From Turnera subulata (taxonomy: Eukaryota > Streptophyta > Magnoliopsida > Malpighiales > Passifloraceae): a DNA stretch of 64,000 nucleotides. The notes under the pieces are model-generated. The model was given only the letters and a program-made list of their open reading frames with translations, was not told where the DNA came from and ran no database searches. The translations under genes and the position numbers were made by a program. The stretch covers positions 207,536-271,535 of the forward strand of contig JAKUCV010002229.1 of NCBI GenBank assembly GCA_028386065.3, in the 5' to 3' direction. Every line of letters begins with the position of its first letter. Position 1 is the stretch's first letter. Shown in pieces: positions 54,666 through 64,000 of this stretch.

Positions 54666-57600
54666 TGAAACACCCGTGTCCCAATTTAATAATAAAATAC
54701 TTAAACACAAGGAAATTACCAAAATACCCCTGAAACCCGGGACTCGAAATCCAATATCAACAATATCCCAAATTCTCAATAAAAACGAGATGTCATAAAG
54801 TACAAAACAATCCGGCTTAACAAGCCACAAATCAAACCCGGCATCCTGCCGATACATCATCAATAGTAAATCCCGGCAATCCGCCGATAACATAATCCAA
54901 AATCAAAAGTGACATCTCAATAAAAATCCAATGCAGCGGAAGAAACACACGGAGTAAAAATAAGAGAAACAAAAACAACATGCATGCCGACTATATAGAT
55001 TCAACCGGGAGATCAAGCACAGCTACCTGCTGAGATAACTACGTCCGTACTCTGGAAGGATGGTAAGTGACTGCACGCTATCTAAAGTCTGAAAAACAAC
55101 GTTGGCGATTATATGAGTCGCCTACTCAGTGAACAATATAAGTCTAATTATGAGAGTGTGCAGATCAAGTCCGAAAGGAAAGTAGAGCAACAAGGCAAGC
55201 ATGCAAACATACAACAACCAGTACTAACATGCCAACACAATCAAGCAAACAGTTCATTACTCTCCATCTGTCGTGAATAAAGTTTTCTTATTATGATTTA
55301 TTATTCAGGGCCCCCTACTGTGTGCGTCGAGCTCGGTCCCGTCTCATGAGACAACCAGGCATAAGCCCAAATACAACCAGGAACGAAGCCCAACATATCC
55401 ATAGAGAGAGAGAGAGAGAGACAGAGAGAAAAAGGGAGGTAGAAAGGGGGAGGTAGAAGGAGGGAGGTAGAACCGGTCATTACAGACCCATATGCAAAAC
55501 CGCATAACACTTGCCATCCCGCAAGCAAACCCGAGGGGTATCACTTCCCGCTCGAAACAACCGGTCATCAGCACACAGTAGCCTAACTTTTACTGTACTT
55601 TATCTTTATTCGCAAGTTATGAGTTTGTGTGTGCCAAGAGATAGTGATTTAATAGGGTTGTGTGATAAAACAGCTCAATCAGATAACCGGGTCTCCGACC
55701 CATAATACATCACACCAAACACCCAGAATCACACCACATGTTATAATCCATAACTAATCCAATCATCCAGCTCATAAGCAAAAAGTACACTTAGGCACAC
55801 AATACAGATTACAGCATGTTAGCAAACAAGCATGCAACTCAAACAAACCATTCCAACGAGCTCATGCATACAAACATAAAAAGACATATAAAGTCACCTC
55901 AACGACGATTGTCCTGTGGAGCTTTTCCCAAAACAGATCCTCCAGCTCCCGAGGTGTTACTCGTGCCTGAATACCGGCACACACAACAAATTACAAACAA
56001 TCTTAATATAAACGTGCATGCATGTGACTATAATGCTCAACTGAGTTAAACCCGTCCCTAGTTAGCCAATTATGAAATTCCCGGGTCTAAACCCGACTTA
56101 ATGTTCTCTCACCAAAACTCCAAGTATCGGGACCTAAGGTTCACCGGGCTTAAGCCCAACTAAGTCCAAGAGTAGTTCCCGAGCCTAAGGCCCACTCATT
56201 ATGTCGTTTATGAGTTCCCGGCCTAAAGCCCAATCTAAGTCCAAGTTCAATTTCCGGGCCTAAAGCCCACTTCCTTAAGTCCTTATTAAGCCAAGCATAG
56301 GATTGGGCTTAAAGCCCGTTACTTAAGTCCAAGGTTAATCCGATCCCAAAGATTCCCGGCCTAAGGTTCTACCCGTGTCGGTAAGTTCCCGATTATATTC
56401 CACACAAATTCCCGTACTTGATTTACTACTATGTACCTTATCAAAATTACAAAACCCAATCCAAATTAAATAAGTACATGCCATGAATAACACAATTTAT
56501 ACATCAAGTATAATGCCGAAGTCAAAACCCGAGCCTTCGCCGGAATATTCCCGAGCCTTCGCCGGATTCCGGTAACCTCGCCGGAAAGCACCAAAAACTA
56601 CCACAACCAACATCAACAACTCATTCACATCACAACAAAACAATTACACAACACTATGCCCCACATAATCCTAAGACGAATTACAACAGGAAATGCAAAA
56701 CGGGCCCTTACCCGGAATCACACAAATCTGCAGAAATCGTCCACTGCCCGAACCCAAGCCTTGAACCGCCTCTTCCCGGAGAAGCCCACACACACCCGAG
56801 CACCTCACTGTCGGGACACGCACCCGCAGCCACGCACCACCAGAAACAACACCGGCAGTGAACAACACACACACAATCCATGCGCACGAAGACAACCACC
56901 AATAACAACAATCTGCAAACCCCCGTCAAACCCAACCGGAGCAACAACACACCAACACCATTAAAACTAAGCCAACCCGAACAGACACGCCGGCCAAAGC
57001 GACCATCGAAGAAGAGAAGAAAAAGAAGATCAACGAAGAAAGAAGAAAAACGAATTAAAAACCGAGAGGGATGAGGAGGCCGGGGCTTACCTCGTCGGCG
57101 ACGCAGCCGGTCGCGAGAGAGAGGCCACACGGGATCCTCTCGTTCCGTCTCTGGTCAGCCGGCCTCAGCCCTTGCGATTCAGTCGACGGCGGCGGCGGCG
57201 GCTTACGAAGAAGAAAGAAAGGGTGTTGGTGGCGGAAGGGAATGAGAGAGAGAAGAGGAAGAGAGGAAAAGAGAGAGAGAAAACGAGAGGAGAAGGAAGA
57301 AGGGAAGAGGGGGTAGGATCGGCGGCTAGGTAGGAAAAAGAAGAAGAAGATGAGAAAAGAAAGAAGGAAAAGGGAAGAAGGGTTTTTAGAGCTTGACCCG
57401 CCAGCCCGAACGACGCGTCGTTCGGCTGGGCGCGGTCAACCCGCCCTGTTGACTCGCTTTCTTTTTTTTTTTCTTTTAAACAGTCCCAAAACGACGTAGT
57501 TTCACTAGTATCCACGTTAAACTCCGCGTTTCACCCCGTTCTCGAATCCGTTTCCCACGGAACCCGAACCATGAACGACACCAACTTAAAATTGACATTT

Positions 57601-57716
57601 CCAAGGCATAACAATTTATTTCCTCGACTAAAACTCGAAAATACCTCAAGGGTAAAATTGGAATGAAAATTCCAAAAATTCCGAAAAACCAAATTATGAA
57701 AATTCGGGGCGTTACA
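54666..57716 (-). repeat. Tekay-1 LTR1 (3051 bp)
   Basis: TGAAACACCCGTGTCCC to CGGGGCGTTACA. Contains a GA microsatellite (about 55400-55430), a dyad-rich stretch (56145-56372) and a GC-rich, purine-rich part (57000-57380). Open frames inside recur in LTR2 only because the LTRs are copies. Confidence 0.9.
56145..56372. repeat. GGGCYTAARGCCC-type dyad array in Tekay-1 LTR
   Basis: Repeated imperfect palindromes such as CGGGCTTAAGCCC, GGGCCTAAAGCCCA and TGGGCTTAAAGCCC, spaced about 35-50 bp apart and mixed with aagtcca words. The same series is in LTR2 (about 59816-60043) and LTR3 (about 63605-63835). Confidence 0.7.
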
Positions 57717-57768
57717 GTTCTACCCCACTTAAGGAAATTTCGTCCTCGAAATTACAAGACATGAAGCT
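57717..57768 (-). other. Tekay-1 polypurine tract region, copy 1
   Basis: The minus strand reads TTAAGTGGGGTAGAAC directly before the LTR. This is the usual chromovirus 3' end, with GAGGACGAAATTTCCTTAAG just upstream. Confidence 0.75.
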
Positions 57769-58098
57769 TTAAAACAAATGGGGATACTGCTCCCGCATAT
57801 GGGACTCAACCTCCCAAGTAGCCTCATTCGGAGAATGACGGCTCCACCTAACCCGAACCATCGGAATAACTCGATTCCTCAATTGTCGCTCCTCCCGAGC
57901 AAGAATCTCAACCGGCTCCTCAACATAAGTCAAATCCTCAGAAACCTCCACCTCTGTCGGGGATACAACATGACTAGGATCAGATCGATAACGCCTCAGC
58001 ATTGAAACATGGAATACATCATGTATGCGAGACAGCTCCTCCGGTAAAGCCAACTTGTAGGCCAGCGGACCAATCCGCTCCATGATCTCATAAGGACC
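57769..58098 (-). pseudogene. Tekay-1 integrase C-terminus and chromodomain (copy 1)
   Basis: Minus-strand frame GPYEIMERIGPLAYKLALP, FHVSMLRRYRSDPSHVV and VRVRWSRHSPNEATWEVESH then MREQYPHLF and stop. These are the end of a chromovirus integrase and its chromodomain, which guides insertion into chromatin. The rest of pol is deleted: the sequence jumps from here to the start of gag at about 58090-58100. Confidence 0.88.
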
Positions 58099-58201
58099 AA
58101 TCATCAAACTCCTTGTCGGCGAAACCAAGCATCTCCGACACATTGTCGGAGACATGAGTAGCGGCGTCATCCTCAGCATTGTGCTGCTCCTCGTGATCCA
58201 T
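58088..58201 (-). pseudogene. Tekay-1 gag start fused out of frame to integrase
   Basis: Frame MDHEEQHNAEDDAATHVSDN, then VSEMLGFADKEFDDWSL and stop, begins at 58201 at the place expected for gag, 145 bp inside the primer site. After about 33 codons it runs into integrase sequence in a different frame and stops. The product would be a 37-aa acidic peptide. Confidence 0.7.
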
Positions 58202-58319
58202 ATCGACGCCTATATGAATGCAAATGAGTCAAAAACACTTTTCAAGTCATAAATCCGGAAACAGGCTTAAACACAGAAAACACTTTGAAAACAAAGTTTA
58301 AGACACTTTTAAAACCAAG

Positions 58320-58346
58320 GATCTGAAGCCTGCTCCGCTACCAAGC
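58320..58346 (-). other. Tekay-1 primer-binding site
   Basis: On the minus strand GCTTGGTAGCGGAGCAGGC follows the end of LTR2. It is similar to the methionine-tRNA-type primer sites of the other elements here. Confidence 0.65.
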
Positions 58347-61300
58347 TGAAACACCCGTGTCCCAATTTAATAATAAAATATTTAAACACAAGGAAATTAC
58401 CAAAATACCCCTGAAACCCGGGACACGAAATCCAATATCAACAATATCCAAAATTCTCAATAAAAACGAGATGTCATAAAGTACAAAACAATCCGGCTTA
58501 ACAAGCCACAAATCAAACCCGGCATCCTGCCGATACATCATCAATAGTAAATCCCGGCAATCCGCCGATAACATAATCCAAAATCAAAAGTGACATCTCA
58601 TTAAAAATCCAATGCAGCGGAAGAAACACACAGAGTAAAAATAAGAGGAACAAAAACAACATGCATGCCGACTATATGGATCCAACCGGGAGATCAAGCA
58701 CAGCTACCTGCTGAGATAACCACGTCCGTACTCTGGAAGGATGGTAAGTGACTGCACGCTATCTAAAGTCTGAAAAACAACGTTGGCGATTATGTGAGTC
58801 GCCTACTCAGTGAACAATATAAGTCTAATTATGAGAGTGTGCAGATCAAGTCCGAAAGGAAAGTAGAGCAACAAGGCAAGCATGCAAACATACAACAACC
58901 AGTACTAACATGCCAACACAATCAAGCAAACAGTTCATTACTCTCCATCTGTCGTGAATAAAGTTTTCTTATTATGATTTATTATTCAGGGCCCCCTACT
59001 GTGTGCGTCGAGCTCGGTGCCGTCTCATGAGACAACCAGGCATAAGCCCAAATACAACCAGGCACGAAGCCCAACATATCCATAGAGAGAGAGAGAGAGA
59101 GAAAGAGGGAGATAGAAAGGGGGAGGTAGAAGGAGGGAGGTAGAACCGGTCATTACAGACCCATATGCAAAACCGCATAACACTTGCCATCCCGCAAGCA
59201 AACCCGAGGGGTATCACTTCCTGCTCGAAACAACCGGTCATCAGCACACAGTAGCCTAACTTCTACTGTACTTTATCTTTATTCGCAAGTTATGAGTTTA
59301 TGTGTGCCAAGAGATAGTGATTTAACAGGGTTGTGTGATAAAACAGCTCAATCAGATAACCGGGTCTCCGACCCACAATACATCACACCAAACACCCAGA
59401 ATCACACCACATATTATAATCCATAACTAATCCAATCATCCAGCTCATAAGCAAAAAGTACACTTAGGCACACAATACAGATTACAGCATGTTAACAAAC
59501 AAGCATGCAACTTAAACAAACCATTCCAACGAGCTCATGCATACAAACATAAAAAGACATATAAAGTCACCTCAACGACGATTGTCCTGTGGAGCTTTTC
59601 CCCAAGCAGATCCTCCAGCTCCCGAGGTGTTACTCGTGCCTGAATACCGGCACACACAACAAATTACAAACAATCTTAATATAAACGTGCATGCATGTGA
59701 CTATAATGCTCAACTGAGTTAAACCCGTCCCTAGTTAGCCATCTATGAAATTCCCGGGTCTAAACCCGACTTAATGTTCTCTCACCAAAACTCTGAGTAT
59801 CGGGACCTAAGGTTCACCGGGCTTAAGCCCAACTAAGTCCAAGAGTAGTTCCCGAGCCTAAGGCCCACTCATTATGTCGTTTATGAGTTCCCGGCCTAAA
59901 GCCCAATCTAAGTCCAAGTTCAATTTCCGGGCCTAAAGCCCACTTCCTTAAGTCCTTATTAAGCCAAGCATAGGATTGGGCTTAAAGCCCGTTACTTAAG
60001 TCCAAGGTTAATCCGATCCCAAAGATTCCCGGCCTAAGGTTCTACCCGTGTCGGTAAGTTCCCGATTATATTCCACACAAATTCCCGTACTTGATTTACT
60101 ACTATGTACCTTATCAAAATTACAAAACCCAATCCAAATTAAATAAGTACATGCCATGAATAACACAATTTATACATCAAGTATAATGCCGAAGTCAAAA
60201 CCCGAGCCTTCGCTGGAATATTCCCGAGCCTTCGCCGGATTCCGGTAACCTCGCCGGAAAGCACCAAAAACTACCACAACCAACATCAACAACTCATTCA
60301 CATCACAACAAAACAATTACACAACACTATGCCCCACATAATCCTAAGACGAATTACAACAGGAAATGCAAAACGGGCCCTTACCCGGAATCACACAAAT
60401 CTGCAGAAATCGTCCACTGCCCGAACCCAAGCCTTGAACCGCCTCTTCCCGGAGAAGCCCACACACACCCGAGCACCTCACTGTCGGGACACGCACCCGC
60501 AGCCACGCACCACCAGAAACAACACCGGCAGTGAACAACACACACACAATCCATGCGCACGAAGACAACCACCAATAACAACAATCTGCAAACCCCCGTC
60601 AAACCCAACCGGAGCAACAACACACCAACACCATTAAAACTAAGCCAACCCGAACAGACACGCCGGCCAAAGCGACCATCGAAGAAGAGAAGAAAAAGAA
60701 GATCAACGAAGAAAGAAGAAAAACGAATTAAAAACCGAGAGGGATGAGGAGGCCGGGGCTTACCTCGTCGGCGACGCAGCCGGTCGCGAGAGAGAGGCCA
60801 CACGGGATCCTCTCGTTCCGTCTCTGGTCAGCCGGCCTCAGCCCTTGCGATTCAGTCGACAGCGGCGGCGGCGGCTTACGAAGAAGAAAGAAAGGGTGTT
60901 GGTGGCGGAAGGGAATGAGAGAGAGAAGAGGAAGAGAGGAAAAGAGAGAGAGAAAACGAGAGGAGAAGGAAGAAGGGAAGAGGGGGTAGGATCGGCGGCT
61001 AGGTAGGAAAAAGAAGAAGAAGATGAGAAAAGAAAGAAGGAAAAGGGAAGAAGGGTTTTTAGAGCTTGACCCGCCAGCCCGAACGACGCGTCGTTCGGCT
61101 GGGCGCGGTCAACCCGCCCTGTTGACTCGCTTTCTTTTTTTTTTTCTTTTAAACAGTCCCAAAACGACGTAGTTTCACTAGTATCCACGTTAAACTCCGC
61201 GTTTCACCCCGTTCTCGAATCCGTTTCCCACGGAACCCGAACCATGAACGACACCAACTTAAAATTGACATTTCCAAGGCATAACAATTTATTTCCTCGA

Positions 61301-61389
61301 CTAAAACTCGAAAATACCTCAAGGGTAAAATTGGAATGAAAATTCCAAAAATTCCGAAAAACCAAATTATGAAAATTCGGGGCGTTACA
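58347..61389 (-). repeat. Tekay-1 LTR2 (3043 bp)
   Basis: TGAAACACCCGTGTCCC to CGGGGCGTTACA, very close to LTR1. Differences include a shorter GA run near 59090 and scattered single-base changes. Confidence 0.9.
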
Positions 61390-61484
61390 GTTCTACCCCA
61401 CTTAAGGAAATTTCGTCCTCGAAATTACAAGACATGAAGCTTTAAAACAAATGGGGATACTGCTCCCGCATATGGGACTCAACC

Positions 61485-62123
61485 TCACCTAACCCGAACC
61501 ATCGTAATAACTCGATTCCTAAACTGTCGCTCCTCCCGAGCAAGAATCTCAACCGGCTCCTCAACATAAGTCAAATCCTCAAAAACCTCCACCTCTGTCG
61601 GGGATACAACATGACTAGGATCAGATCGATAACGCCTCAGCATCGAAACATGGAATACATCATGTATGCGCGACAGCTCCTCCGGTAAAGCCAACTTGTA
61701 GGCCAGCGGACCAATCTGCTCCATGATCTCATAAGGACCAGTATAACGAGGGCTCAACTTGCCCTTCCTCCCAAACCGGATAACACCTCTCCAGGGAGCA
61801 ACACGGAGGAAGACTCTGCCACCTACATTGTACTCCATCTCCCGACGATGCTTATCGGCAAAACTCTTTTGCCGGTCCTGAGCAGCTCTCATACACTGCT
61901 TAACCACCTCGATCTGATCAACAGTCTCCTGGACTAGGTTCGGACCAATCACCTGTCTCAGACCTTCCTCATCCCAACAGATCGGACTACGACACTTCCG
62001 CCCATACAAAGCCTCATAAGGCGCCATACCGATACTGTAGTGATACCCGTTGTTATAAGCAAACTCAACCAACGGTAATGTCTCATCCCAAGAACCACTA
62101 AAATTGAGCACACAGGCTCTAAG
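61485..62123 (-). pseudogene. Tekay-1 integrase (copy 2), chromodomain broken by a 32-bp deletion
   Basis: Minus-strand frame LRACVLNFSGSWDETLPLVE, FAYNNGYHYSIGMAPYEALY, GRKCRSPICW, then VFLRVAPWRG and KLSPRYTGPYEIMEQIGP, VFHVSMLRRYRSDP and ITMVRVR with a premature stop. Compared with copy 1, 32 bp are missing between two GAGGTTGAG-like words, which removes the WSRHSPNEATWE part of the chromodomain. The upstream end at 62123 is cut by LTR3 inside the integrase catalytic domain. Confidence 0.88.
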
Positions 62124-62862
62124 TGAAACACCCGTGTCCCAATTTAACAGTAAAATACTCAAACACAAGGAAATTACCAAGATACCCTTGAAACCCGGAA
62201 CACGAAAATCAATATCAAAAACAATATCCAAAATCCTCAATAAAAAGAGATGTCATAACAAACATAGTCAAACCGGCTATGCAAGCCTCAAATCAAACCC
62301 GGCATCCTGCCGATACATCATCAATAATAAATCCCGGCAAACCGCCGATAAAATAATCCAGAATCAATAGTGACATCTCAATAAATCCATTGCAGCGGAA
62401 AAGTCAAACGGAGTAAAAATAATAGAAATAAAACAACATGCATGCCGACTCTATGGATCCAATCCGGGAGAACAAGCACAGCTACCTGCTGGGATGTCCA
62501 CGTCCGTACTCCGGGAAAAGAAGAAAGAAACTGCACGCTATCTATGGGTCTGAAAAACAACGTTGGCGATTATGTGAGTCGCCTGCTCAGTGAGCAATAT
62601 ATATCTAATTATGAGAGTGTGCAGATCAAGTCCGAAAGGAAAGAAGAGCAACAGACTAGCATGCAAACATACGACAATCAGTACTAACATGCCAACACAA
62701 TCGAGCATACAGTTTATTATCCTTCATCTGTTATGTGTTAAGTTTTCTTATTATGATTTATTATTCAGGGCCCCCTACTGTGTGCGTCGAGCTCGGTCCC
62801 GTCTCATGAGACAACCAGGCATAAGCCCAAATACAACCAGGCACGAAGCCCAACATAACCAT

Positions 62863-62895
<33 letters not shown>

Positions 62896-64000
62896 AAGGG
62901 AGGTAGAAAGGGGGAGGTAGAAGGAGGGAGGTAGAAACCGGTCATCACAGACCCACATGCAAATCTGCATAACACTTGCTAATCCGCAAGCAAACCCGAG
63001 GGGTATCACTTCCCGCTCGAAACAACCGGTCATCAGCACACAGTAGCCTAACTTCTATTGTCCATTATCTTTATTCACATATTATGAGTTTATGTGTGCC
63101 ATAAGTTGTGATCTAACAGGGTAGTGTGATAAAAAACATCTCAATCAGATAACCGGGTCTCCGACCCACAACACATCACACCAAACACCCAGAATCACAT
63201 CACATGTTATAAACCATAACATTTCAATCATCCAGCTCATAAGCAAAAAGCACACTTAGGCACACAATACAGATTACAACATGTTAGCAAACAAGCATGC
63301 AACTCAAACAAACCATTCCAACGAGCTCATGCATACAAACATAAAAAGACATATAAAGTCACCTCAACGACGATTGTCCTGTGGAGCCTTTCCCAAAACC
63401 GATCCTCCAGCTCCCGAGGTATTACCCGTGCCTGAATACCGGCACACACAACAAATTACAAACACAAACCATAAAGACGTGCATGCATGCAACTATAATA
63501 CTCAACTGAGTTAAACCCGTCCCAAGTTAGTCGACTATGAAATTCCCGGGTCTAAACCCGACTTAATGTTCTCTCACCAAAACTCCAAGTCTCGGGACCT
63601 AAGGTTCACCGGCTTACGCCCAACTAAGTCCAATAAGTAAATCCCGAGCCTATGGCCCACTCATTATGTCGTTTATGAATTCCCGGCCTAAAATCCAATC
63701 TAAGCCCAATAACAATTTCCCGGGCCTAAAGCCCACTTCCTTAAGTCCTTATTAAGTCAAGCATAGGATTGGGCTTAAAGTCCGTTACTTAAGTCCAAGG
63801 TTAATGCGATGTCCAAAGATTCCCGGCCTAAGGTTCTACCCGTGTCGGTATTTACCGGCCTAAGGTTCTACCCGTCTCGGTTTCCACTAATTACAATTAA
63901 ATACATGACCCAATTCCGAATATAAGTACATGCCGGATGTAGATTTAAAATACACCATTTATACCGTGGAATGCCGAAATAACGACCCGAGCCTTCGCCG
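62124..64000 (-). repeat. Tekay-1 LTR3 (partial), inserted in the integrase gene
   Basis: Begins TGAAACACCCGTGTCCC directly after ctaag (62119-62123), which is the predicted TSD. More diverged from LTR1/LTR2 than they are from each other (for example around 62500-62530 and 63470-63490). It runs off the right edge, so it is unknown whether it belongs to a full element or a solo LTR. Confidence 0.88.

Larger units (their letters stand above)
54666..64000 (-). mobile_element. Tekay-1: tandem Tekay/Del-type chromovirus array, runs off the window
   Basis: Order along the window: LTR1 (54666-57716), short internal piece (57717-58346), LTR2 (58347-61389), second internal piece (61390-62123), LTR3 (62124 onward). 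LTR2 serves both neighbours: it is followed by a primer site on its left and a polypurine tract on its right. LTR1 and LTR2 differ at only a few dozen positions over 3 kb. The flank before LTR1 is gtttt (54661-54665); no matching copy is found next to LTR2, as expected if the array arose by recombination after insertion. It is inserted in LINE-B ORF1. Confidence 0.85.

Noticed and set aside
56656..57130. Paired open frames (both strands) repeated at 60329-60803
   Set aside because: Identical because LTR1 and LTR2 are copies. Compositionally biased, antisense pairs in a GC-rich LTR region, no domain. Conservation reflects recent LTR duplication, not selection.

Overview
The window is nuclear DNA of a flowering plant, probably a eudicot. 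It has spliced low-copy genes, AT-rich introns and plant-specific families of Ty1-copia, Ty3-gypsy, L1-type LINE, TRIM and Tourist-like elements. No prokaryotic features and no tRNA or rRNA genes were seen. Most of the 64 kb is transposons nested inside one another. I could read matching target-site duplications (TSDs) for most insertions, so the order of events can be worked out. Names used below are labels for this window only: Tat-1, Ivana-1, GyA, Tork-1, SIRE-1, Tekay-1, LINE-A and LINE-B.

Left part (1-13024). The 5' end of a minus-strand Tat-like gypsy element (gag, primer site, 1.6-kb LTR) leads into a decayed Ty1-copia element, Ivana-1 (2764-13024). The 3' LTR of Ivana-1 is split by a 4.5-kb solo LTR of family GyA, which carries a 1.7-kb internal tandem duplication.

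Host gene 1 (about 13550-22690 or beyond). This small gene has at least three exons. Its first two encode the N-terminal cysteine-rich module of VAL (VP1/ABI3-like) proteins, without the B3 DNA-binding domain. Its second intron holds a solo LTR, a complete TRIM and a short GyA fragment flanked by a 197-bp duplication.

Nested doll (23877-43064). A TNT1/Tork-type copia element (TSD ctatt) contains a SIRE-type copia element (TSD acaaa), whose left LTR contains a GyA element (TSD gttcc). The internal regions of both the SIRE-type and the GyA elements carry, antisense to the retroelement, the same two-gene unit. ORF-A is a small basic coiled-coil protein. ORF-B is 227 aa and ends in a partial endonuclease/exonuclease/phosphatase-like fold. 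The two ORF-B copies are intact, gap-free and about 73% identical by hand count, and their core promoter and leader are also conserved, while the surrounding gag-pol genes are broken or missing. This is the most unusual thing in the window. The LTRs of these families also carry arrays of short dyads: AACATCGATGTT pairs in SIRE-1, GGGAT-NNAC-ATCCC in GyA and GGGCYTAARGCCC-type in Tekay-1.

Right part (43065-64000). A Tourist-like MITE is followed by the remains of a minus-strand pectinesterase gene. Its last exon region is duplicated in tandem. LINE-A (44640-48436, 14-bp TSD) sits in one duplicate, and LINE-B (50468-54665) sits in the penultimate exon. LINE-B is in turn cut by a Tekay-type chromovirus tandem array (LTR-int-LTR-int) that runs out of the window through a third LTR inserted in the integrase gene.

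Limits. All similarities are from reading the sequence and from knowledge of the families. No database search, fold prediction or alignment program was run. Boundaries given with TSDs are accurate to within a base or two; others are approximate.
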